From NCBI GenBank assembly GCA_051453625.1, contig JBOZIK010000001.1, forward strand, positions 196,342,616-196,391,442: 48,827 nucleotides of DNA. The letters are read 5' to 3'. Position numbers and translations under genes: made by a program. Shown piece after piece: positions 10,528 to 19,870 of this stretch. The notes beneath the pieces are model-generated. The model saw nothing but the letters and a program-made list of their open reading frames with translations, had not been told where the DNA came from and did not search any database. Each line of letters opens with the position of its first letter. Position 1 is the stretch's first letter. Source of the DNA: Welwitschia mirabilis (lineage: Eukaryota > Gnetophyta > Gnetopsida > Welwitschiales).

Positions 10528-11431
10528 GATCCCACTTAAAAGAGTTTAGGGGGTAAACATTATTTTCTTACTATGGTTAATGATTTCTCTAAATATACAT
10601 GGGTTGCATTCTTTTAAACAAATCTGAAGCTTACAAATATTGGATAGAAATATGAATTAATATTCAAAACAAGAAAGCATATCCCATAAAGAAAATAATA
10701 AGCGATTATGGTGGTGAATTCAAAAATCATTAATTTGAGAAATACTACATCAATAATGAATTGATCACCAAATTTCAGCCTCTAAAATACCACAACAAAA
10801 TGATATTGCTAAAATAAAGAACAGAGTCCTCCAAGAAATGATACAAACTATGTTAAATGATAAGGAGGTTCAAAAATTATTTTGGGTAAATGCTGTTAAC
10901 ACTGCATGTTATATTATTAACAGAGTTTATCTTAGAACTAGTATGGATAAAATGCCATAAGAGTTATGAAAAGGAAGACAACCAAATGTTTTTTATTTTA
11001 AGGTTTTTGGAAGTAAATGATATGTACTAAAAGATAGAAAACATCTAAGCAAATTTGAATCTAAAGCCAATGAAGCTATATTTTTGGTTTACTCAACTAG
11101 AAGTAGAGAATATTGAGTGTTCAATGAGAGAAGTTTAAGAGTAGAAGATTCAATTAATGTGCAAATTGATAAAGTTAAAACAAGATCAAATTATTTAAAT
11201 GATGAGAAAGACATATCTACAAGTATCCCCATAACTAATGCAGTGATTACTAAAAATAATGAAGCTTCTACAAAAGAAGTTATAACTAAAAAGTTCAAAG
11301 AGTTAAAAGATCACCCATTAGGATCTATTATTCGAGGAATTACTTCAAAAATAAATACAAGAATTTATATGAATAATTTATGTACCCACATTTGTTATGC
11401 TTCAAAAATAAAGCCCAAGAAATTTGAATAA

Positions 11432-12900
11432 GCTGAAAATCATGAGAAATGGATGATGGTAATGCAAGATGAATTATAATAGTTTAAGAGAAATAATGTT
11501 TGGAAACTTGTAAAAAGGCCAAAAGATAAAAAAGTCATTAGGACTAAGTGGATTTTTAAAAAGAAATGTGATGAAGAAAATAATGTCATTAAAAACAAGA
11601 CAAGATTACTATCACAAAGCTACAACGAATCATAAGGCATTGATGTAGGTGATACTTTTTCTCTTATAGCAAGACTTGATAGAATTAGAATTGTTTTATC
11701 CTTTGTAGCCTTTAAAATTTCAAAGTGTATCAAACAAATGTTAAGAGTGCATTTTTAAATGATACCTTAAATGAATAAGTATATGTAGAGCAGCCACAAG
11801 GTTTTATTAATCCTCATAAATCCAATCATGTTTATGGCTTAAAAAAGCCTTGTATGGATTGAAGCAAGCTCAAAAGATTGGCATGAGAAGTTAGCCATAT
11901 TCTTAAATGATAATAAATATATTCGTGTAATAGTAGACAAAACCTTATTTGTGAAGGACTTGAGAAAGGATTTTGTTATTATATAAATTTATGTAGATGA
12001 TATCATATTTGCTTCCTTAAATGAAAGGTTATCAAAAGAATTTGCAACTATTATGATAACACATTTTAAAATGATCATTCTTAGTGTAGTAAAAATATTT
12101 CTTGGTTTATAAATTAAAAAATCAAAGAATGGAATATTTATTTCTCAATCTAAATATGCAAAAGATTTAATCAAATATTTTGGATTAGAAAATGTAAAAA
12201 TAACTGATACTTCTATGTTAACATCTTATAAATTGAGTTTAGATGAGAATGAAAAATTAGTAGATGAAAAACTTTATAAGATTATAATCAAAAGTTTATT
12301 ATATTTAACTGCAAGTAGACCAAACATTATGTTTAATATTGGAGTTTGTGTAAGGTATTAATTCCAACCAAAATAATCATACTTACAAGAAGTAAAATGA
12401 ATAATCAAGTATGTAAAAGTCACATGTAATTATGATTTATGGTATCTTATAGAGACATCTTTTGATTTTATAGGTTTTAGCAATGCAAATTGGGCTAGAT
12501 GTAAGGATGATAAAAAGAGTACAAGTGGAAATTGTTTTGTTTTAAGTTCATGCTTAGTAGAATGGATAAGTAAAAAATAAAATTAAATCTCCCTTTTAAA
12601 GAAAAGGCTAAATATATTATAGCAAGAAGTTGTTGTGCTCATCTTTTATGAATAAAAGAAATGCTAAGGGATTTTGATGTAAATTTTAAACAAGTTCCTA
12701 TCTTTTGTGATAACACTAGTGTAATAAACATTTATAAAAATCTTGTTCAACACTCAAGAATCAAACGTATTGAGCTAAGGCATTATTTTTATGAAATCAA
12801 GTAGAAAAAGGAAATTTTACTATGAATTTTATTAGTACAAATCAAAAACTAATAGATATTTTTACCAAACCCCTAAATTTTAATACTTTTCTTCATCTCT
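11432..12900 (+). pseudogene. Sirevirus-like reverse transcriptase and RNase H remnant
   Basis: Copies element RNA to DNA and removes the RNA strand. The RT opens with RTKWIFKKKCDEENNVIKNK near 11540, the active-site box YVDD is intact at 11990-12001, and the domain runs on through SQSKYAKDLIKYFG and LYLTASRPNIMFNIGV. RNase H follows from about 12470 (DKKSTSGNCFVLSS, EWISKK) to the ending FTKPLNF-like stretch near 12860. Several stops (for example in GIDV and before QPK) and at least one frame change near 11860 break it. The part from about 12163 has a second, diverged copy at 15030-15756. Confidence 0.87.
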
Positions 12901-13576
12901 AAAATGAATTGGGGGTTATCTCTCATTGTTCTTTCACTAATTGCAGGATGGTTGACCAAATCTATAATTCAATCAACTGGATGTTCTTGGTTGACTTTCC
13001 TGAAAGCCTAGTTACCTAGACCTTATCAACTCTATAGGCCATTTCAGAGGAAGTTGGAAGCTTAGAGCAAAAGATAACCAAAGAAGAGGAAGATAAGGAA
13101 TTTGTTTAGATCTTTTCTTTATGCTTATGTTTTTATTTCTTATTTGTGTATTTATCTTCTTTGTCATTAATGTTAAAAGGGGGAGAATTATTTAGTTGTA
13201 TTTGATGCTTTCAGATGTAATTTAATTTGTACTACTTATTTTAATATAATAGAATTTGCACTTGTTCTTATGCTCTATAATTTGTGTCATAAATTTTTTG
13301 GTGCAAATATAATTTCAATATGAACTAAAATTTCTAATATATTATATGATTAATCAATTATTTCTGATCAAAATGTTGTCTATTATACAAATTTTTTGTG
13401 CTTAAAATTATCTTTAAATTATAGCAAACATTAAGGTCTTTTCAAAAATGCCTATATTATTATAAAAGGTTTAACATTTTTGGAAAGGTAAATAGGTATC
13501 TCATGAGGGGGAGTTTTCTCATTTTTAATATTTTACAACTAATGAAATGTTTTCCATCAATGTTAAAGGGGAAGAT
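12901..13576 (+). other. Region between RNase H and LTR2, with three polypurine tracts
   Basis: Long spacer typical of Sireviruses. A degraded open stretch follows the pol stop (CRMVDQIYNSINWMFLVDFP near 12945), which is pol-downstream sequence I cannot name. Purine tracts lie at 13171-13188 (TGTTAAAAGGGGGAGAAT), 13505-13513 (GAGGGGGAG) and 13561-13576 (TGTTAAAGGGGAAGAT). The last abuts LTR2 and should be the plus-strand primer. The others are extra copies. AT-rich between 13190 and 13500 with nothing else seen. Confidence 0.7.
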
Positions 13577-14920
13577 TATTAAATTATGAATTGTTAATTG
13601 ATGTCAAGGTAATGTTTTCTATGAAGTGAAATTTTTTATATCTTGTGCAGAAAATATTGATCACTTGCAGGTCAGAAGCTGAAGCTATGAATGTTACATT
13701 TCAATCACTGAAACTTGTTAATTTTTGTTACCCTCTTAAGGGATAAATCAGACTTCTAAGAATTTCATAGTACCTAAAGAAAAATCTTAGAATTGAATTG
13801 AATTCTAAGGGATTCACTAAATTTTTGAGTGGTCAATTGGACTTGTGAACCTGAGAACTAGTACTCTTAAAATGATTGTCAAGAATTCAACCAAACCTAT
13901 AAGGGGTCGATCAGACCTAAGCACTATGCACCTAATACTCCTGAATCAATCATCAAGGGGTTGATCGGATACCTGAGGGATTAACTAAACCTGATGTAGA
14001 AAACTAGGATGAATCTTATTAAGACCAAGTAAGTGATTAGATAGATATGTGGGTGACCAGATGAGTGGTCGATTAGAACTTGATGTATTAACTAGACATA
14101 GAACTATAAGAAAATAATGTAATCAAAAATTTCACTTCGATGACCTATTTAAGTGATGGCACTAGGAGAGGTCAACTGAACATTTAAAGAGTTGACTAGC
14201 CAGAATGAAAATGTAAATTTTATATCCATTATATAGCCATTTTGTAGTTGTTGGAGACATACTTTCAATTGTAAGAGATCTAAAATTCTTTTATTATAAA
14301 TAGGCAAGACTCAAATCACTATATAATCTTTTTGATAAAATATTGAATTTTGTGGATTGATCTTTATACTCTTTTGGCATTGTATTCCTAACCAAAGATA
14401 AACACCTATTATATCTTTACATATAAGATCAGATATGTAGAACTCAATAATTCCTAGATTGTATCTTTTACAAGAGAAGTGCTTCATTCATTTTTATTAA
14501 ACTAAAGAATAAGTTATATCAATGCACTTGGGCATTCTATCATCACTACCATGATTTTTTACAAAAGGTTGAGACTGAGCCTTTAAAAAAAGTCTGTTTG
14601 TAAAGGTTATAGATGAACCTAGAATACCTAGATTAATTTTATGGACATATGCATCAGGCTTGGTACTAAGCTAATCATTGAGAGTGGATCAGGGGTTCTT
14701 CCTGAATTACTATAAAACTTGTGCATATGATCAGTATTTTTGTGATTTCTATTGTTTTTATTTTTTAGAATACTTTCAGTTTTTATGTGTAAAGTTTTTA
14801 TTAATTCATTTCAAGCAAGTTTATAGTGTGAATTTTTTTGAATAATTTTTAGAAACCTATCCCTTTCCCCCCCTCTAATCCCCCCTTGCCACAACTGCCT
14901 CTAGGACTCTCGATCCCATA
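13577..14920 (+). repeat. LTR2 of the Sirevirus-like complex
   Basis: Starts TATTAAATTATGAATT right after a polypurine tract and ends CGATCCCATA. TATAAAA at 14711-14717. It is less like LTR1 than LTR3 is: the GAAGAGTTTAAC stretch before the promoter is replaced and the C-run near 14865 is unique to it. No ATACC follows; instead CTTTTTTCA and a 100-N gap. It is the 3' LTR of the internal region before it, or the shared middle LTR of a tandem pair. Confidence 0.8.
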
Positions 14921-15029
14921 CTTTTTTCANNNNNNNNNNNNNNNNNNNNNNNNNNNNNNNNNNNNNNNNNNNNNNNNNNNNNNNNNNNNNNNNNNNNNNN
15001 NNNNNNNNNNNNNNNNNNNNNNNNNNNNN

Positions 15030-15756
15030 AATCAAACATTTTAGATTGAAAAATGCAAAAACAACTGATACCCCAATGTCAAAATCTTATAAAGTGAGTT
15101 TGGATGAGAATAGAAAATCAATAGATAAAAAACTTTATAGGAGTATGATTGAAAGTTTATTATACTTGACTGTAAGTAGACCAAACATTATGTTTAGTGT
15201 TGGATTGTATGCAAGGTATCAATCCCAACTAAAAGAATCATACTTATAAGCAATAGAAAGAATAATTAGGTATGCAAAAGGTACATGTGATTATGGTTTG
15301 TGGTATCCTATAGAAACATCCTTTGAGCTTGTAGGTTTTAGTGATGCGGATTGGGATGGATGTAAGAATGATAGNNNNNNNNNNGGAAATTTTTTTCTTT
15401 TAAGTTTGGGCTTAGTAGAATGGATAAGTAAGAAATAAAATTCAATTTTCCTTTCAATAGTAAAAGCTAAATATATTATAGTAGGGAGTTGTTGTGCTCA
15501 TCTATTATGGATGAAAGAAATGCTAAAGGATTTTGGTGCAAATTTTAAATAAGTTTCTATCTTTTATGATAACACCAGTGTAATAAACATTTTTAAAAAT
15601 CCTATTCAGCACTCAAGAACCAAACATATTGAGATAAGGCATCACTTTTTATGAGATCAAGTAGAAAAAGAAAACATTACTATGAACTTTGTTAGTATAG
15701 ATCATCAACTGACAGATATTTTTACCAAACCCCTAAATTTTGATACTTTTCTTTAT
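15030..15756 (+). pseudogene. Second Sirevirus-like RT end and RNase H
   Basis: Diverged copy of 12163-12896. The 67-codon open stretch at 15046-15249 includes TTDTPMSKSYKVSLDENRK and LYLTVSRPNIMFSVG. RNase H follows with FSDADWDGC near 15340 (both acidic residues present), SCCAHLLWMKEM near 15490 and the ending QLTDIFTKPLNFDTF near 15710. It is less decayed than the 12163 copy, with fewer stops. A 10-N gap at 15375. The upstream part of this copy would lie in the 100-N gap at 14930, whose true size is unknown. Confidence 0.85.
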
Positions 15757-16020
15757 NNNNNNNNNNNNNNNNNNNNNNNNNNNNNNNNNNNNNNNNNNNN
15801 NNNNNNNNNNNNNNNNNNNNNNNNNNNNNNNNNNNNNNNNNNNNNNNNNNNNNNNNNNNNNNNNNNNNNNNNNNNNNNNNNNNNNNNNNNNNNNNNNNNN
15901 NNNNNNNNNNNNNNNNNNNNNNNNNNNNNNNNNNNNNNNNNNNNNNNNNNNNNNNNNNNNNNNNNNNNNNNNNNNNNNNNNNNNNNNNNNNNNNNNNNNN
16001 NNNNNNNNNNNNNNNNNNNN

Positions 16021-16461
16021 CTGGTTGATGTTAAAAGAGGGAGAATTAATTACTTGTGTTTGATGCTTTTAGATGTATTTGCTCTTGATAAGCACTTTTA
16101 ATTTATACTACTTATCTTAATGCAATAGAAATGCACTTATTTTTCATTATTTCTATCCAAAATTTGTAGTACACTTTTAATTTTTTATGAATTAAATTTT
16201 TGATTCATCTTCAAATTGTTAAATAATACATGATCAAAATGTGTTTCTCATAATTATTTTGGCATTTTTTTATCTTTTGAAAATTGTACCTCAAATTGTT
16301 TTAATGGTAACATAAATTAAAACTTTCCAAGATGTTTTACTTAACATAAATTTTTTTATTTTTTTTGCAAATATTAATAGGCATTTTGTGAGGGGAAGTT
16401 TTCTCAAATTCAATATTTTTCAACTAAGGGAATGTTTGCCATTAANNNNNNNNNNNNNNNN
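16021..16461 (+). other. Spacer before LTR3 with polypurine tracts
   Basis: Parallels 13163-13576. Purine tracts at 16029-16045 (TGTTAAAAGAGGGAGAA) and 16388-16399 (TGAGGGGAAG core). The primer tract next to LTR3 should fall in the 97-N gap (16446-16542). The matching stretch in the first copy is also 97 bases, so this gap is well sized. Confidence 0.65.
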
Positions 16462-17932
16462 NNNNNNNNNNNNNNNNNNNNNNNNNNNNNNNNNNNNNNN
16501 NNNNNNNNNNNNNNNNNNNNNNNNNNNNNNNNNNNNNNNNNNTGATTATTTATAGGTCAAAAGATGAAGCAATGTATATCACATTTTAATCCTAAAATCT
16601 ATCAAGCTCTATTATCCTCTTGAGAGGTCAACCAGATTTCTAAGAAGTCGACCACATCTAGAGTAAACTCTCAGAAATGAACTAAATTCAAATGGATTAA
16701 CTAGACTTCTAAGGGGCTAATTGGACTTGTGAATCTAAGAACTAGTACTCTTGAACTAATCATTAAGGGGTCAATCGGACCTTAGCACTGTGCACTTGAT
16801 ACTTATAAACTGATTGTTAAGGTATTAACTAGACATCTGAGAGGTTGACCAAACTTGAGAACTGAGCATCAATACTTCACATCTGATCAGCAAGAGGTCG
16901 ATTGAAGTCTTGAGAAGTCGACCAAACCTAATCTATAAAAATTAAGATGGATTATATCAGGACCAAGTGGATGACTAGATAGATATATGGGTGACTAGAT
17001 GAGTGGTCGATCGGACCTTGAAGAGTCGACTAAACATGGACCTGTAAGAAATTAGAATGATTAAAAAGTTCACTTGGGTAACCTATTTAAGTGATAGTAC
17101 TAGGAGGGGTCGATCTGACGTTTCAGAAGTTGATTGATCGGAATGGAAACATAAATTTTATATTTATTATTTAGTTGTTTTATAATCATTGGAAGTGCGT
17201 TTTCACTTGTAAAAATCCTAAAAGTATTCCATTATAAATAACCAAGAGTAAAATCTTTGTAGGACCTTTTGCCAAACTATTAAATCTTGTGGATTGATCA
17301 TTATATTCTTTTAGCATTGCATTCCTAANNNNNNNNNNNNNNNNNNNNNNNNNNNNNNNNNNNNNNNNNNNNNNNNNNNNNNNNNNNNNNNNNNNNNNNN
17401 NNNNNNNNNNNNNNNNNNNNNNNNNNNNNNNNNNNNNNNNNNNNNNNNNNNNNNNNNNNNNNNNNNNNNNNNNNNNNNNNNNNNNNNNNNNNNNNNNNNN
17501 NNNNNNNNNNNNNNNNNNNNNNNNNNNNNNNNNNNNNNNNNNNNTGAGTGATACTAGTACACTTCGGAATTATATCATCAATACCATCAGTTCTTATAAA
17601 AGGTTTAGACTAAGCCTTCAAAAAAGGTCCATTTATAAATATTATAGGTGAATCTGCAATACTTAGAAGAGTTTAACAAAGATCTAGATCAGGCTTGGAT
17701 AGAAGATGATGGTTAAGAGTGGAGTAGGGGATTTTCCTAAACCGCTATAAAGCTTGTATGCATATGATCGGTATTTCTGTGCTTTCTATTATTTTAATTT
17801 TTTAGAATACTTTTAGTTTTTATGCACAAGCTTTTCAGTGATTCCTTTTTAAGAAAATTATTTTTATTTGAAGTTTATTCTTTAATTTGTTTAGAATCTT
17901 ATTCACCTCCTTCTAGTGTTCTCGACCCTATA
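16462..17932 (+). repeat. LTR3 (outer 3' LTR) of the complex
   Basis: Start inferred inside the 97-N gap from the aligned first copy. The end CGACCCTATA is followed by ATACC. A 216-N gap lies inside (17329-17544). TATA-like TATAAAG at 17746-17752. Rich in GGTCGA, GTCGACC and TTGACC words between 16625 and 17140. Closest to LTR1 by shared variants around the promoter and the end. Confidence 0.8.
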
Positions 17933-17937
17933 ATACC
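17933..17937. other. Target-site duplication ATACC, right copy
   Basis: ATACC right after LTR3, matching 6177-6181. Gypsy protease sequence resumes with TATTAAACTTTAAGGG. Confidence 0.85.
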
Positions 17938-18032
17938 TATTAAACTTTAAGGGTTTATTTATTTGATATATTATTTAGTAATGAAAACCAAAGGAGATAC
18001 CCATGCAGTAATTTTAGGAAGATCTTAAATGA
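17938..18032 (+). pseudogene. Gypsy protease, right part (first assembly copy)
   Basis: Frame continues from 6181: MKTKGDTHAVILGRS, the hydrophobic ILGR strand of retroviral-type aspartic proteases. Ends at a 100-N gap; the sequence is repeated after the gap at 18420. Confidence 0.7.
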
Positions 18033-18132
18033 NNNNNNNNNNNNNNNNNNNNNNNNNNNNNNNNNNNNNNNNNNNNNNNNNNNNNNNNNNNNNNNNNNNN
18101 NNNNNNNNNNNNNNNNNNNNNNNNNNNNNNNN

Positions 18133-18514
18133 AATCTGCAATACTTGGAAGAGTTTAATGAAGATCTAGATCAGGCTCAGATAGAAGCTGATTATCAAGA
18201 GTGGAGTAGGGGATTCTCCTAAACCACTATAAAACTTGTATCCATATGATCGATATTTCTTTGCTTTCTATTATTTTAATTTTTCAGAATACTTTTAGTT
18301 TTTATGCACAAGCTTTTTAGTGATTCCTTTTCAAGAAGATTATTTTTATTTGACGTTTATTCATTAATTTGTTTCGAATCTTATTCACCCCCTTCTAGGG
18401 TTCTTGATCCTATAATACCTATTAAACTCTAAGGGTTTATTTATTTGATAGATTCTTTAGTAATGAGAACCAAAGGAGATACCCATGCAATAATTTTAAG
18501 AAGACCTTAAATGA
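18133..18514 (+). repeat. Gap-flank duplicate of 17651-18032
   Basis: Repeats the last 282 bases of LTR3, the ATACC site (18415-18419) and 95 bases of gypsy protease. A true second insertion would not reproduce the same junction and flank, so this is an unmerged contig overlap. Confidence 0.9.
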
Positions 18515-19695
18515 CTACTACAAATGCTACCATTTATTCTAATAAATGGGTAATGAAGATTAGTTTGAAATACCTTAAAAAGAAAATAAAGTTATCCAAT
18601 ACACTAGTTTTAAAGAAAATAGGACGTAACACAAAAGTAATAACTAATGCTATTCTAATGTAAGAAGTTAATATGGAATTTAATCAATAAAATAAAGAAA
18701 AGTATAAAGAAAGTATTTGACATCTTAAAAAATAGAAAAGATCATACTTAAAAAAGGATTATAATGTATTAAAGTAGCTTTAAAAAACATTTAATTATTA
18801 ATAGTGCTTTAACCCACTCCTAGGAAAGGAAGCCTAAAAGAATTTTAATTAGAAGAAAAGGAGATTTTACTTGGGATTATACTAATATTAAGGAAATAGA
18901 TCCAAAAATATGTTAAGATAGGATTTATTTAGATACTACCATTACATCAAAAAGATAACTAGAAAGAAGATGCAACCAACATATGCAAGAAATAATTAAA
19001 TAGAAAATTTTCAAGCTCTTAGAGGTTAAATTCATCTATTTCATATTGAGAATGGATTATTCTAGTCACAGTAGTCCCAAAGAAAGGGAATAAATGGAGG
19101 GTATGTGTAGATTTTCGAATGTTGAATATAGTAACTTATAAAAATCATTTTTCTCTTTTGTTTATAAGTTAAGTTTTAAAGAGAATATTTGGATATTTAT
19201 ACTATATCTTTCTTGATGGATATAGTTGGTATAAGCTGGCATTAATAGCTTTAGTAGATTAATCCAAAATAACTTTTATCTATACTAGGACACTTATGCT
19301 TATAAAGTATTACCAATTGGATTATGCAATGCTCCTACCATCTTCTAAAGGTTAGTAAATCGTATTGTCTAAGATATAATAAGAAGGTTTGTTGAAGTAT
19401 TTGTGGATGATTTCTTGAGCTTTAGAAAAACTTTGATAAATTACTTATTATGTTGAAAAGGGCCTTAGAAAGATATGAGGAGAAAAGCTTAAAACTAAAT
19501 TAATTAAGAAGTCATCTTATGATGATGGAGGATAAAGCCTTTGGATATAAAATATCTCATAAAGGGATTGATACTAATGAATAAAAAGTTAAAGTTATAA
19601 AAGATATACTACAGTCAACCAAATTGACTGAGTTAAGATTCTTCTTAGGGCATATAAGATACTACAAAAGATTTATAGATATGTTTAGCAAAATA
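18420..19695 (+). pseudogene. Gypsy protease end and reverse transcriptase
   Basis: Tat/Athila-like gypsy pol. Protease ends near 18600 (TTTNATIYSNKWVMKISLK, then KKKIKLSNTLVLKKI). The connector to RT shows ITRKKMQPTYAR near 18960. RT begins near 19060 with VTVVPKKGNKWRVCVDFRML, continues FLDGYSWYKLALIALVD near 19215, KVLPIGLCNAPTI near 19300 (other frame) and the active-site box FVDD, intact at 19400-19411. The end is LTELRFFLGHIRYYKRFID near 19625. At least two frame changes and many TAG/TAA stops. Same element as 5118-6181. Confidence 0.82.
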
Positions 19696-19734
19696 TCTAT
19701 CTTCCAAATGGTAGTCATATTCTTACTTAAGAAT

Positions 19735-19870
19735 ATCATTTATGGGTTTGAAATATCTTATTTCTGATAGAGGAACTCATTTTACTAAAGAAATTTTTAG
19801 GAAACTTCTATCTAAACATGGGATCTAGCATAAACCTTTTATTTCTTTAATAGTTAATTTATAGCCAAGG
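19735..19870 (+). pseudogene. Gypsy integrase core fragment
   Basis: LKYLISDRGTHFTKEIF and RKLLSKHGI at about 19752-19830 are the strand carrying the second catalytic Asp of a Ty3/gypsy integrase. RT ends only about 50 bases upstream, so the gypsy RNase H, the integrase zinc finger and the first catalytic Asp are missing: an internal deletion of probably more than 1 kb. After 19870 the frame fades into short repeats of ATAGTTAATTTATA. Confidence 0.75.

Larger units (their letters stand above)
9545..11431 (+). pseudogene. Sirevirus-like integrase remnant
   Basis: Inserts element cDNA into the chromosome. Order: linker after protease (LKHNLLSISQICNKGH near 9630, repeated near 9930), the GAG-pre-integrase zinc region (WYKQLGHVNYD near 10120, LCNACQK near 10229), then the catalytic core. 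The first Asp is at 10519-10521 (HMDLVDP), the second at 10704-10706 (SDYGGEF), and the Glu position at 10811-10813 is Lys (AKIKNRVLQEM). One transition would cause that change. The core continues as NTACYIINRVYLR and STRSREY, and a 104-codon open stretch at 11117-11431 covers the linker to RT. Gaps at 9777 and 10330 have duplicated flanks. Not functional, given the stops and the lost Glu. Confidence 0.85.
6182..17932 (+). mobile_element. Sirevirus-like Ty1/copia complex nested in gypsy
   Basis: Composite retrotransposon with order LTR1, PBS, gag, integrase, RT, RNase H, LTR2, gap, RT end, RNase H, LTR3. Integrase before RT makes it Ty1/copia. The long LTRs (about 1.4 kb), the long region between RNase H and the 3' LTR with several polypurine tracts, and the gag with a coiled-coil-like acidic part fit the Sirevirus (Maximus/SIRE) lineage. 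LTR1 and LTR3 share the ATACC duplication and are closest to each other, so they are the outer ends of one insertion. LTR2 with its upstream internal region is more diverged from the 15030-16445 copy (roughly 85% identical by eye). Tandem recombination, a second insertion or a contig misjoin at 14930 could each explain it. Confidence 0.8.
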
